63,497 bases of DNA from Methylobacterium sp. UNC378MF (GTDB taxonomy: Bacteria; Pseudomonadota; Alphaproteobacteria; Rhizobiales; Beijerinckiaceae), in assembly GCF_900103195.1 (NCBI RefSeq), contig NZ_FMWU01000033.1, positions 1 through 63,497 of the forward strand, read 5' to 3'. The notes beneath the pieces were generated by a model. The model was given only the letters and a program-made list of their open reading frames with translations, was not told where the DNA came from and made no database searches. This document shows, in pieces, positions 9,290-19,300 of the stretch. The position numbers and the translations under genes are program-made. Within the stretch, counting starts at the first letter, position 1, and each line of letters starts with the position of its first letter.

Positions 9290-10381
9290 TCAGGGACCCG
9301 GGATGGCAAGCGGGTTGTCGGTAAGTGCGGCGGCATCGGGCGCGTCGATCCGCGGGCGGCCCAGAAAGGCGTCCCAGAGCTGGCGCACGAAGGCCGGGTC
9401 GAGGTCGCGCAGGATCAGAACGAGCCGCGAGGTGTGGTCGGGATCGGGCCAGGCCGGCAGGGTGATCGGCGCGTGGAACACGTGCTGGACACCGTGGACG
9501 ACGAGGGGACGCTCGGGATCGTCCGCGAGGGCGACGATCCCCTTGAGCCGCAGCAGCTTCGGCCCGTGGCCGGAGCGCAGGAGATCCATGAACATCTCGA
9601 AGGCCGCGCGCGGTACGGGCGCCGCGCTGGTCAGGCAGATCGCCTGGATCGACGCGTCGTGGCGGTTCACGTCGCCATGGTGGTGATCCTGCTCCAGCGC
9701 CGCGTCGCCGAGCCAGGCACGCACGTCGGCCGCCTTGCCGTCGAGGCCGAACAGGCCGCCGAGCAGCAGCTCCGCCGGCGCGTCCGGCGCAACGATCGGA
9801 GCAGCCGGATTGAGCGCCGCCAAGCGCCCTTGGATCCCCGACAGGTCGCCCGCGAGATCGGCCTTGGTCAGCACGATCCGATCGGCGACCGCGACTTGCC
9901 GCAGGGCTTCCGGATGGGCGTCGAGCGTCTCGGTACCGGTGAGCGCATCCACCACCGTGACGACGGCCTGAAGGCGGTACCGCAGCACGAGATAGGGATG
10001 GTAGATCAGCGCGTGCAGGATGGGCGCCGGATCGGCGAGGCCCGTCGTCTCGATGACGACGCGCCGGAACGGCCGAATCCGGCCGTTGTCGCGCTTGCGC
10101 AGCAGATCCTCGAGGGTCGCGATCAGGTCGCCCCGCACCGTGCAGCACAGGCAGCCGGCGCCGAGCAGGATCATGTCCTCATCGACGGTCTCGATGAGCA
10201 GGTGATCGAGGCCGATCTCCCCGAATTCGTTGACGATCACCACCGTGTCGGCGAGCGCCGGATCGCGCAGCAGCCGATTCAGAAGGGTGGTCTTCCCGGC
10301 CCCCAGGAAGCCGGTGAGCACGGTCAGCGGGATCGGCTCCGGGCGTCGTGGATCCGGAGCGGGTGCGAGGGTCTCTGACAT
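9290..10381 (-). CDS. CobW/COG0523 family GTP-binding metallochaperone
   Basis: A 363-aa G3E GTPase. The P-loop GFLGAGKTT is at residues 24-32. The metal-binding CxCC motif is C77-L-C79-C80 (GCLCCTVRGDL), the nucleotide-specificity motif is TKAD, and a CobW C-terminal domain is present. A short histidine-rich patch (HHHGDVNRH) lies between the domains. Such proteins deliver metals (Zn, Co or Fe) or insert cobalt; the substrate cannot be told from sequence. A TTG 36 nt upstream is possible, but ATG at 10381 is preferred. Confidence 0.9.
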   Translation of the reverse strand: MSETLAPAPDPRRPEPIPLTVLTGFLGAGKTTLLNRLLRDPALADTVVIVNEFGEIGLDHLLIETVDEDMILLGAGCLCCTVRGDLIATLEDLLRKRDNGRIRPFRRVVIETTGLADPAPILHALIYHPYLVLRYRLQAVVTVVDALTGTETLDAHPEALRQVAVADRIVLTKADLAGDLSGIQGRLAALNPAAPIVAPDAPAELLLGGLFGLDGKAADVRAWLGDAALEQDHHHGDVNRHDASIQAICLTSAAPVPRAAFEMFMDLLRSGHGPKLLRLKGIVALADDPERPLVVHGVQHVFHAPITLPAWPDPDHTSRLVLILRDLDPAFVRQLWDAFLGRPRIDAPDAAALTDNPLAIPGP

Positions 10382-10447
10382 AGGCGGCGAAGTGGGGTGC
10401 GTCGGCGTCCGCGGCAACGCGGCCGTGCGCCGGGAACCCCGCCAACC

Positions 10448-11965
10448 CTACTCGTCGGCAGCCGCTTTCTTGGCAGCCGACTTCTTAGCCGGAGCCTTGG
10501 CGGCGGCCTTGTCGGACTTGCTCTCGGCCTTGGCCGGCACCGGCTTGTGGGCGGCTGCCTTGGGTGCGGGCTTCGTCAGCCCCTTGCCGGGCTTGGCCTC
10601 GGGCATCCCGGTCGTTTCATCGGCGGTGTAGGCGCTGGCGTTCCGCGGCACGCCATGACCCGGCTTCGCGGCGACCTTCGGAGCCGATTTGGCCGCGGCC
10701 TTCGCGGCCTCGGCCCGCTCCATCCGCGCTGCACGCGCCTGCTTGGCCGCCTCCAGGATCGCCATGCGCTTGGCCTTGGCAGCCTCGAGCTTGGCGGCAC
10801 GGGTGTTGGCGGCTGCGGCCTTCTGCTCGGCCTCCTGGGCCTCGAGGATCTGCTGGCCCTCGGCCGGATTGCGGCCGATCCAGACGGCGACCGGCTGGAG
10901 CGGCGCCCGCGGCGGCAGGGACCGCGCCCGCAGAGCCGGGTTGGAGAAGGCGGCCAGCGCCAGGGCGGGCGAGTTCGCCGCCGAGCCGCCGATCAGCTGC
11001 GCCGCCGAACCGGGGGCGCTCAGCGCGCCGGCACCGTCCTCGATGGCCGGGGGCTTCTTGCCGCCGCACACGAAGGGGCGCATGTCCGGGGGCGCGGGGC
11101 TCGCCGACGGCGGCAACGCATCGAGAGTCGGACTCGTCCAGCCGGCGCTCTGGCTGAAGGCGTAATCGAACAGGTCGGCGGTCTTCACGTCACGCTCGCG
11201 CGGGGTCGGCTGTCCCATCACGATGGTGACGATCCGCCGGCCATTGCGCGTGGCGGTCGCCACCACATTGAACCCGCCCGAGCAGATGAAGCCCGTCTTC
11301 ATCCCGTCCGTGCCGGGATAGCGGCCGAGCAGGCCGTTGTGGTTCGCCATCACGGCGCGACCGAACTGGATCGCCGAGATCGAGAACAGGTCATGGGAAT
11401 CCGGAAAGTCGCGGATCAGAGCCCGGGCGAGAACCGCCATGTCGCGGGCGGAGGTCCACTGTCGCGGGTCCGGCAGACCGTTGGGATTGTACCAGCGGCT
11501 GTCACGCATGCCGATCCGCTGCGCGGTCTCATTCATCAGCGCGGCGAAATTGTCGATGGAACCGCCGAGGGACTCGCCGATCGCGTAGGCGACGTCGTTC
11601 GCCGACTTGACCATGATGATCTTCAGGGCGTTGTCGAGGGTGAGCTGCGTCCCCGGCTTGAAGCCCATCTTCGAGGGCGGCTCGGCGGCGGCGGCGGCCG
11701 AGATGGTGATCATCGAGTCGAGCGAGACCCTGCCCTGCCGCACGAGATCCAGGGCGACGTAGGTGGTCATCAGCTTGGTGATCGAGGCCGGGTACCAGGG
11801 GTCGGTCGGCGCCTGCGCGTAGATGACCTTGCCGGAATCCACGTCGGCCACGAGGATCGGCACCGTCACGGCGTTCGCTGCGCCGATCCCGACCAAGCCT
11901 GCACCGAGCAGACCCGTCAGCGCCGCAAGCCCGACGGTGAGGCGTCGGTAGAGAGAAGAGGACAT
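10448..11965 (-). CDS. D-alanyl-D-alanine carboxypeptidase (PBP5/6 type) with Ala/Lys-rich tail
   Basis: 505 aa. The signal peptide is at about residues 1-32. The SxxK motif is S61-I-T-K64, SxN is S121-A-N123, and KTG is 223-225 (GMKTGF): a complete low-molecular-weight penicillin-binding protein (peptidase S11). It trims the terminal D-Ala from peptidoglycan stems. After about residue 300 there is an unusual tail of about 200 residues made mostly of Ala, Lys and Pro, including a probable charged helix (KLEAAKAKRMAILEAAKQAR). It looks TolA- or histone-like and may contact the wall or other envelope polymers. Transcribed away from queE. Confidence 0.92.
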   Translation of the reverse strand: MSSSLYRRLTVGLAALTGLLGAGLVGIGAANAVTVPILVADVDSGKVIYAQAPTDPWYPASITKLMTTYVALDLVRQGRVSLDSMITISAAAAAEPPSKMGFKPGTQLTLDNALKIIMVKSANDVAYAIGESLGGSIDNFAALMNETAQRIGMRDSRWYNPNGLPDPRQWTSARDMAVLARALIRDFPDSHDLFSISAIQFGRAVMANHNGLLGRYPGTDGMKTGFICSGGFNVVATATRNGRRIVTIVMGQPTPRERDVKTADLFDYAFSQSAGWTSPTLDALPPSASPAPPDMRPFVCGGKKPPAIEDGAGALSAPGSAAQLIGGSAANSPALALAAFSNPALRARSLPPRAPLQPVAVWIGRNPAEGQQILEAQEAEQKAAAANTRAAKLEAAKAKRMAILEAAKQARAARMERAEAAKAAAKSAPKVAAKPGHGVPRNASAYTADETTGMPEAKPGKGLTKPAPKAAAHKPVPAKAESKSDKAAAKAPAKKSAAKKAAADE

Positions 11966-12233
11966 TCGAGCCCGACTCGTCAGAGGATCGCCTGGGTCGA
12001 CGCAACGGGGCGTCGGTTTTCCGGCCAGCCAGCCGGAGAGCGGCGCAACCCGGACGGCCGAAGGCGGTCGCCGGACTGCATCTCGGCATGAACGAGTCCA
12101 CCATGGCAAGAGCAAGGCGAGATCGCACAGCGGGTCTGCACGGCGCGGTTGTCAGTGGCCCACGGCCGCCGCAAGGCCTATGTGCAGGCCGAGCGCGGGG
12201 GGCGGATCGCGCGCGCATCTGACTGGGACGATT

Positions 12234-12866
12234 GTGGCTTACGCGGTCAAGGAGATTTTCCACACGCTTCAGGGGGAGGGCGCACAGGCCGGGCGTGCGG
12301 CCGTGTTCTGTCGCTTCGCCGGATGCAACCTCTGGTCGGGACGTGAGGCCGACCGCGCCGCGGCGGCGTGTCGGTTCTGCGACACCGACTTCGTCGGGAT
12401 GGACGGGGAGGGCGGCGGACGTTTCGCCGATGCGGCCTCGCTCGCCGCCGCGATCGCCGCCACCTGGGCGGGGGGCGCCGAGAACCGCTACGTCGTCTTC
12501 ACTGGCGGCGAGCCGCTGCTCCAGCTCGACACATCCCTGATCGCGGCTGTCCACGCGGCCGGGTTCGAGATCGCGATCGAGACCAACGGCACGCTGCCCG
12601 CGCCCGCCGGGATCGACTGGATCTGCGTCAGCCCCAAGGGGAACAACGCCCTGGCCCAGACCACCGGCCACGAGCTGAAACTCGTGTACCCGCAGGCGGA
12701 TGCCGATCCCGCGGATTTCGTCGGCCTCGCCTTCCAGCACCGCTTCCTCCAGCCGATGGACGGGCCGGATCGGGCCGCCAGTACCGAGGCGGCGATTGCC
12801 TATTGCCGCCGGGATGCCCGCTGGCGGCTATCGTTGCAGACCCACAAGATCATCGGCATTCCCTGA
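12234..12866 (+). CDS. queE: 7-carboxy-7-deazaguanine synthase
   Basis: 210 aa from GTG at 12234. This radical-SAM enzyme of queuosine/deazapurine synthesis makes CDG from carboxytetrahydropterin. The [4Fe-4S] ligands are C31-x14-C46-x2-C49 (GCNLWSG...CRFCDTDF), the long-spacing variant seen in some proteobacterial QueE proteins. The substrate motif HTLQGEG is at 10-16, and FTGGEPLLQ binds SAM. The open frame extends 54 nt upstream, but that stretch (CRPSAGGGSRAH) is not family-like, so GTG 12234 is chosen. No other queuosine genes are adjacent. Confidence 0.93.
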   Translation: MAYAVKEIFHTLQGEGAQAGRAAVFCRFAGCNLWSGREADRAAAACRFCDTDFVGMDGEGGGRFADAASLAAAIAATWAGGAENRYVVFTGGEPLLQLDTSLIAAVHAAGFEIAIETNGTLPAPAGIDWICVSPKGNNALAQTTGHELKLVYPQADADPADFVGLAFQHRFLQPMDGPDRAASTEAAIAYCRRDARWRLSLQTHKIIGIP

Positions 12867-12968
12867 GAAGATCAGCGCAAGACGGGGGACGCCTCTCAGA
12901 AGTCCTCTTCCCATCGCGCGAAGAATCGGAAACGATCACGGCCGTGCTTCAGTCGCGGAACAGGGCCG

Positions 12969-14360
12969 GTGAGCGCCGATGGATCCTTCCCACAGCCGTG
13001 GAATATCTCTGCTCCGTCACGGAATGCGCCGGAGCACGAATGCGACGGCATCTGGCCGGTCGATCCCGACCCGAACCTGACGAAGCTGTCCGGCCGCCAG
13101 CTCTGGCATTTCCGGGCGGGCATGCCGGTGGGGATCGACGTCAACGGCGTCCGGATGGACGCCGGCGATGCACGGATCGCCCTGCTGGGCATCCGGCGGG
13201 ACGCCCGTGCCCATCCCTACCCGGCGATCTTCACACACGCTCCGGCGACCGGAGAGCCTCTGCGCAGTCCGATTGCGGCCGAGGAGCCGGCCACGCTCGA
13301 CATCGACCGTGACAGCGTCTTCGAGATTCCACTGCCGAGCGGCGTGCCGGTGCTGGTCCGGGCCGGGCGCCCTGCCGGGCTCTACCTGTTTCAGGAGAAC
13401 CTCGGCGCCTTGGAAATCTGGGATGGCCGGGCGTTCCGGTCCCTCGGACGGCTGCCCGCCGCGGCACCGGGAACCACGCTGACGGCGACTCCCGAGGGGA
13501 TTTCCTACACCACTGCCGACGCGCTGGTCTCGGTGGCCCTTCCGCAACTCGGCCCGCGCCTCGCCTTCGGCGAAGGCGGCCTGCCACGCCTGCGCTTCCT
13601 CTCGGCGCCGGGCTGGCGTGGGACCGAACTCCTCGCTCTGGCGGAACGGGACGGACGCCTCGTCCTGTGCCAGGGCTCAGTCGGCGTGGATGCGCTCGAC
13701 CTGCGGGACCTTGGCGGATCCTCGTCCGGGACGCCATTCTGCGGCCCCTGGATGAACCGTCTGGGCGACATGTTCTGGACCGGATCCAACGGGTTCGTCG
13801 CGTGCCGTGCGGGCGGCCCAGACGGGAACCTCGTCGCTTGGCCGGGCGGCTTCGTGCCGATCACCGCCCAGGCACCATGGCGCGACCGGGCCGACCAGCA
13901 TCACCAGCTCGGCACGCTGGACGGCCTCTACCATCTCGCAGCCGTGACCTCGGACCCGACGTTCAACCGCCTTGACGGGCCGCGACTCGCCGCCGGATCG
14001 GCCGCCTACTGGGGCGCCGACCGTTTCGACCTGCCCTGGCAGGCACCGGCCGAGACGCTCACGCTCGGAGCGCATGCGGGCGCTCTGTTGCTCCCATTGC
14101 TGGCATTGCAGCGGGATACCGTGCTGCTCGCCCTCGCCATCGACGGTCCGCGTGCCGCATTCCTGAAGGGTGCGCCCCTTCCAGGGCCTGCGACCGGACA
14201 CGTTCTGCACCATGCCCACGGGGCAGGCCTTCACCGGCTTCCGATCACCTTGGAGGTTTCCGCCCTCCGCGATGCCGGCGCCCTTCTGCACGACGGCACG
14301 CTGCATCTCTGGACGCGGTCCGGGCGCAGGTGCCACGCTCTACGGCTGCGAACGGCATGA
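12969..14360 (+). CDS. Uncharacterised protein, first gene of the tubulin-like operon
   Basis: 463 aa from GTG 12969. No signal peptide or membrane segment is seen. It is rich in Gly, Leu, Trp and beta-strand patterns (LYLFQENLGALEIWDGRAF; GNLVAWPGGFVPI), suggesting a repetitive beta-fold such as a propeller. I do not recognise a family. Its stop overlaps the next gene's ATG by the ATGA pattern at 14357-14360, so it is translated together with the vWA-like membrane protein and the tubulin-like GTPase. A role in that system is inferred from this coupling only. Confidence 0.7.
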   Translation: MSADGSFPQPWNISAPSRNAPEHECDGIWPVDPDPNLTKLSGRQLWHFRAGMPVGIDVNGVRMDAGDARIALLGIRRDARAHPYPAIFTHAPATGEPLRSPIAAEEPATLDIDRDSVFEIPLPSGVPVLVRAGRPAGLYLFQENLGALEIWDGRAFRSLGRLPAAAPGTTLTATPEGISYTTADALVSVALPQLGPRLAFGEGGLPRLRFLSAPGWRGTELLALAERDGRLVLCQGSVGVDALDLRDLGGSSSGTPFCGPWMNRLGDMFWTGSNGFVACRAGGPDGNLVAWPGGFVPITAQAPWRDRADQHHQLGTLDGLYHLAAVTSDPTFNRLDGPRLAAGSAAYWGADRFDLPWQAPAETLTLGAHAGALLLPLLALQRDTVLLALAIDGPRAAFLKGAPLPGPATGHVLHHAHGAGLHRLPITLEVSALRDAGALLHDGTLHLWTRSGRRCHALRLRTA

Positions 14361-15892
14361 GCCCGCTGCTGACCCGCGCGATCCTCGCGCTGCTCATCAC
14401 CGGGGCCACACCGGCTAAGGCGGACATAGCGCCCCGGCAGCTCATCCTCGTTCAGGATTCCGGCTGGATGGAGCCGTTCCTGAGCGCCGAGGGCTCGCAA
14501 TTTCGGCCGTTCATCGAGGCTCTGGCGGCGGCCATCCGCGTGCCGGACGGCACGATCGCGATCGCGACCTTCGATCAAGAGGGTCAGGTGCCGGGACGGA
14601 TGTCACCGCGCATCCTGTACGCGGGCCCCTACGCGGCAGCGCCCATCCAATCCGCGGTGGCGGCGATCGACCTGCCGCGCAAGGCCGGCGGACAGGCCTA
14701 TGCCGATGCCGATTTCAACGGCGCCCTACTCGGCGGCATCCGGCGCGGGCTGCTCGGGCGGGACGGCGTCATCTGGATGGTGACGAACAACAAGAACGCC
14801 CCGGGCAACAGCCCCGCAGTCGAGCGCAACACCGCGGCCTTCTACGCGGCGCTTCGCGATTCTCCCGCGATCACCCGGATCGCTGCCTACCCGGTGCGGA
14901 TGCCCCTGAAGGGCCGCAACTTCGAAGCGTCCGGATTTGTGGTTTACGGCATTGGATACGGCGCGGGCGGCCAGCGTGCCCTCGACGCGGCCCTGTCGTC
15001 GGGAGGTCTGGCGGCGTTGTTCAGACATCCGCCGGTCAACCTAAAGCCGGTTCTCGCCGGCGGCGTCACCCTGCGGTTCGACAAACTGGACAGCGGCGGT
15101 CTTCAGGCCGGCCTGGAGAACGGCGTGCTGGTCGTCCGCGGGGCGGACGCCGCGGCGGGGACCGTTCTGCGGTTGACCGGGCACCTCGACAATGGGCTCT
15201 ATCCGCAACGGATCGTCGCCGCGCGGCTCATCCTGCGCTGGAGCGCGTCCGGCCCGGAAGCGGCTTCCGCGCGGGCGGGCATCTTGCCAGACCGGGTCGC
15301 CAACCTGCCACCGCAGGGCGAGAGCGAGGCGCTCGCTGTGTCCCTGACTCTACCGCCGGTCCCGCGGCCGGCGGGCCTCGGCGGTCTGCTCTCCGGCCGG
15401 CGCGAGGTCGACGGCGCACTGACCCTGCAGCTCACGGAGCTGCGCCTCGACCTCGATCCTGCGTTCTTGGAGCGTGTACGGCTGATCTTCGGCAGCAGCC
15501 TCCTGATCGGCGACCAGATGACCGGAGAAGTCGTCGCGCAAAACGGCACGTTAGAGGATCGCCTGCCCAGCCTGTTCCGTGATTATCGCAGCGTGTCGGA
15601 GGCCGTGGTCACACTTCCGGTCCGGATCGAGGCTAGGTTCTCGCCCTGGCCGCTCATCGCGGCCTCGACCGGCGCGCTTGCGCTCCTCGGCATCGGCTTC
15701 CTCGGCGCAGCCGCGACCGGGCGCCCTCGGACCTGCACGGTGATGCTCGGCGCCTTCCCGAAGCGGGCGATCCTACGGCCCTTTCGCACCACGATCCTGC
15801 GGGCCCCGGATGGCAGCCATTGGCGGGTGCGCGCCACCCTCTGGGGACCGGCGCGGGCGCATCGCCTTGTGGAGGTCGAATCCGGCGCATGA
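14357..15892 (+). CDS. Signal-peptide vWA-like membrane protein
   Basis: 511 aa, start set by the ATGA overlap with the upstream gene. A signal peptide (about 1-22, ending in AKA) leads into a region that looks like a von Willebrand A domain: QLILVQDSGWM at 28-38 sits where the MIDAS DxSxS normally lies, and YADADFNGALLGGI and DGVIWMVTNNKN match later strands and loops. The MIDAS is imperfect: W replaces the second serine and the aspartate is shifted. A beta-rich middle follows. A transmembrane helix lies near 432-455 (WPLIAASTGALALLGIGFL), then a cytosolic tail of about 55 residues. The domain would sit in the periplasm with its tail facing the tubulin-like protein. The vWA assignment is moderate. 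Confidence 0.7.
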   Translation: MSPLLTRAILALLITGATPAKADIAPRQLILVQDSGWMEPFLSAEGSQFRPFIEALAAAIRVPDGTIAIATFDQEGQVPGRMSPRILYAGPYAAAPIQSAVAAIDLPRKAGGQAYADADFNGALLGGIRRGLLGRDGVIWMVTNNKNAPGNSPAVERNTAAFYAALRDSPAITRIAAYPVRMPLKGRNFEASGFVVYGIGYGAGGQRALDAALSSGGLAALFRHPPVNLKPVLAGGVTLRFDKLDSGGLQAGLENGVLVVRGADAAAGTVLRLTGHLDNGLYPQRIVAARLILRWSASGPEAASARAGILPDRVANLPPQGESEALAVSLTLPPVPRPAGLGGLLSGRREVDGALTLQLTELRLDLDPAFLERVRLIFGSSLLIGDQMTGEVVAQNGTLEDRLPSLFRDYRSVSEAVVTLPVRIEARFSPWPLIAASTGALALLGIGFLGAAATGRPRTCTVMLGAFPKRAILRPFRTTILRAPDGSHWRVRATLWGPARAHRLVEVESGA

Positions 15893-16368
15893 TCGGTTCG
15901 TTCGACAGAGGAATGCGGCCACGGGGGCCGCTCCCGATTCAGGCGCCTAGCGGAGCGGATTTCCGGATCCCGCCTCCGCAGGTCCTCGGCCCACAGGCGG
16001 AGCAGCCGCTCAAAACCGGGCGCGCGGTCGATGCAGCGAGCCCGTTCGCCGGCCTCGACCGCGCGCCGACCATGACAGAGATCACCCTCGGCAGCGTCGC
16101 ACTGATGGTCCTGGCCGTCATCTTCCTGTTCGTCCGCCAGGGCGTCCGCGTCAGCCTGGTCAATCGACGCGCGACGCTCGACGCCGCCGCCGGGGCGAGT
16201 TGGACCCTGTTCGCGGCCCTGATGGTCACGGCCACGGTTCTGATCGGCGCCACGGTCGGCCGTTTCTGGCAGGCCTGGGCCGGACTCACCGTGGCCTTCG
16301 CCCTCTGCGCAATCCTGTTCGCCGCCGCCCTGGCGCTGATCCTGCGCGCGCCGGACCGGAGACGCTGA
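15889..16368 (+). CDS. Small three-helix membrane protein of the tubulin-like operon
   Basis: 159 aa, start set by ATGA overlap (15889-15892). A Pro-rich cytosolic N-terminal stretch of about 60 residues precedes three predicted transmembrane helices (VALMVLAVIFLFV; LFAALMVTATVLIGATV; AGLTVAFALCAILFAAALALIL), and it ends in RRR. No family recognised. It lies between the vWA-like protein and the tubulin-like GTPase, 1 nt before the latter's ATG, and could be its membrane anchor. Confidence 0.75.
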   Translation: MIGSFDRGMRPRGPLPIQAPSGADFRIPPPQVLGPQAEQPLKTGRAVDAASPFAGLDRAPTMTEITLGSVALMVLAVIFLFVRQGVRVSLVNRRATLDAAAGASWTLFAALMVTATVLIGATVGRFWQAWAGLTVAFALCAILFAAALALILRAPDRRR

Positions 16369-16369
16369 C

Positions 16370-19300
16370 ATGACGGACGACGCGCGCCCCGCAGGCTCGG
16401 AGACGCTTCTGAAGGTCCGTCCGACCGTGTTCGTCGCGCTGGGTGGCACCGGCATGGAGGTGTTGCTGCGCCTGCGCCGGCGCATCCTGCAGGCGGATTG
16501 GAATGGGACCCGGATCAGCGCCATCGACCAGTTCCCGGCAGCCGCCTTCCTGTACTTCGACACCGATACGCTGGAGGCCCGCGAGGCCGGGCGCGCCGCC
16601 GCCACCGACCCGCTCTCGACCAAGGTCGCCTTCCGGGACGGGGAGACCCTGCAGAAGGCGGTTCATCTCGCGCGCTATCAGGCAGAGCGACGCAGCTATC
16701 CGCATATCGACGAGTGGCTGCCGGACCGCGACCTGTCGCGGATCGATGCATCCAAGGGTGCCGGCCAGATCCGCGCGATCGCCCGCCTGCTGTTCTTCGA
16801 CGCGGTGCGCCCGTTCCTGGGCCGGCTGACCGCGAAGGCGGCCGCGGTGCTCGCCAACATGTCGAACGAGGCGCAGCTGCGCGCGCTCGGCCTCGATACC
16901 GCCACCGACCTGCGCGTCGTGGTCGTGGCCTCGGTGGCCGGCGGCACCGGCTCGGGCGCCGTGATCGATGCCGGCTACGCAATCTCGTCGCTCGACACGC
17001 CGAAGCGGCCGGACGCCGTCGATCTCTTCCTGGTCCTGCCCTCGGGCTATGCCGGGGCCAACAAGGACCGGGTCTTCGCCAACGGCATGGCGACCCTGTC
17101 CGAGCTCGAATACGCGATGCGCGGCAAACCCGAGCCGCCCTATGTCGAAAGCTGGGGCGACCACGAGCCGGTGGCGCCCGGGGTCGAGCGGCCCTTCACC
17201 GATGTCTACCTGTTCGACACCCAGAACCTCGCCGGCCAGCGCACCGCCGCAGTGAGCGACCTCTACGACATGATCGCCGATGTGCTGTTCGAGGATTTCG
17301 GCAATTCCGAATTCTCCGGCCGCAAGCGCTCGACCGGCGTGAACCAGACTCAGCACAAGATGCGCAAATGGGCGCCGCCCGGCCCGGACCGCGCGGCCCG
17401 GACGGCGCTGTTCTCCCTGAACTACTCGGCGCTCGGGCAAGCCGTGCTCGCCACCCGCGGGAGCCTGGAATTCGAGGAGGCCGCCGCCCGCGCTGGACTC
17501 GGCATGGTCGCGGCCTTCTTCGGTGTCGCCCGGGGCGAGGCCGAGCGCCACGTCCCGACCGTCGAGGCGCGCGACCGGTTCGCCGCCGACCGGCTCGGCC
17601 TGCGCTTCTCGGCCTTCGAGGCCTTTCCGAAGGTTCTCCGTCCGGCGCCACCGGGCCTCCCGGAATACGACCTCGTCGGCCTGCTCCTCCAGCGGGCCGA
17701 CGGCTCGTCGATCCAGGAATCGGTCGTGCTCGCCGCGGACGTGGCGGTCGACGCGGTCCGCGAGGAGATCGCCAACCCGCGCGACTGGGCGCCGAACCTG
17801 CGCCAGGCCGCCGAGCGCCTGCGTGACGACATCCTCGGCCGCGCGGGAGCCGGCACCGTCTACGGCCCACGCGGCGCGGAGGTGCTGGAAGTGCGCGCGC
17901 GGCTCGAAGCCGCGTGGCTCGCGGATCCGGACGGCACGCTGGCCGCCGCGCTCTATCGCCTCCTCGACGATCAGGAGCGGGGTGGCCTCGACTACACCCG
18001 CGCCCTGATCGAGGGGGTGAAGGACCTGATCGAGGCCGAGGGCGGGGCGCTCGCCCGCCTCCAGACGGCGGCCGACACCTACGGCCGTCTCGCCGACGCG
18101 ATGATGGCGGAGCATTTCTCCGCCTCGCTCAGCCGGCTCGAGCAGGTCCGGCCGGGCCTGATCGTCTCGCATCGGCGCGATGCCGAGCGCTACCTGGAGC
18201 AGGCCCGCGCGGATCTGCGCGGCGCCTGCATGCTGCGCATCCGGTCGCTGGCCGCCCGCGAGGCCGCGGAGCTGCTGCGCCGGGTCGCGGCGCGCCTCGG
18301 AACCCATGTCGGGCGCGATCCCGAGACCGGCCTTCCGCGCCATGACGGCCTGCTCGGCGCCATGAACCAGGGCCACGACGACGTGGTCCGGCTCATGGGC
18401 GCGCTGCGGCTCGACATCGCCGAGATCCGCAACGCCATCGAGCGGCCCTCCGGCGGCACGTTCCTGGTGCTACCCTCCGGAGACCTGCCGGAGATCGCGG
18501 TGGCGCCGGCCGAGCGTCTGGCCTGGGCCCGGGAGGCGTTCCGGGCCTATGGCGGGTCCCGGGCCGTTTTCGCACTGCTGCGGGAGGAGGACAGCCGGGC
18601 GGAACTGCTCGACGCCGTCCGCGCCATGGCGCGGCGGCGCCTCGCACCGCATCGAACTCGCATCCCCGCGGCGCTGGACGCCCTGCGCGAATTGCCCTCC
18701 GCCCGGCAGCGCGAGACGCTGGCGCTGATGCTGCTGCGCTGCATGCCGTGGATCGACGCGCGGTTCGACGCCTTCAGCCCGAGCGGCGACCGGTTCAAGA
18801 CGATCCTGGCTGTGGAGGGTGCGCGCGCCTTCCAGGCGGAATTCGGCGCGATCCTGCGTGCAAGCCTTCCGGCGGTCCTCGGAGCCGGCGAGATCGGCTT
18901 CATCGAATCCGGTCAGCGCGGGCGGATCGTCTGCTATTGCGAGCTGTCGGGTATCCCCCTCGACGTGCTCGGCCCCCTGCGGCGCGACTGGCGCCGCGCC
19001 TATGCGCAGGAACTCGACCGCCTCGACGCGATCCCGCTCCACAACCACAAGGATTATCTCCGCTTTCCGGACCCGGTGGCGCCCACGGCCGAGGAGACGG
19101 AGGCCCTGCGCGAGACCTTGGCGCTGTTTCTCCGCGCGGTGTGCCTCGGGCTGCTGCGGCGCACGCCCGAAACCGGCCTGTGGCGCTTCGAATTCGAGCC
19201 CGGCGATTGGCGCAGCGTCGGTTCCGAGCGAACCCTGCGCCGCAAGCTGTTCGACCGGGTTCAGCACGGCGCGATCACGGCGCAGCTCGCGCGGGCCGAG

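Noticed and set aside
16286..18376. Long minus-strand frame under the tubulin-like gene
   Set aside because: Translation has no protein-like domains. The plus strand has the tubulin signature and coupled starts.
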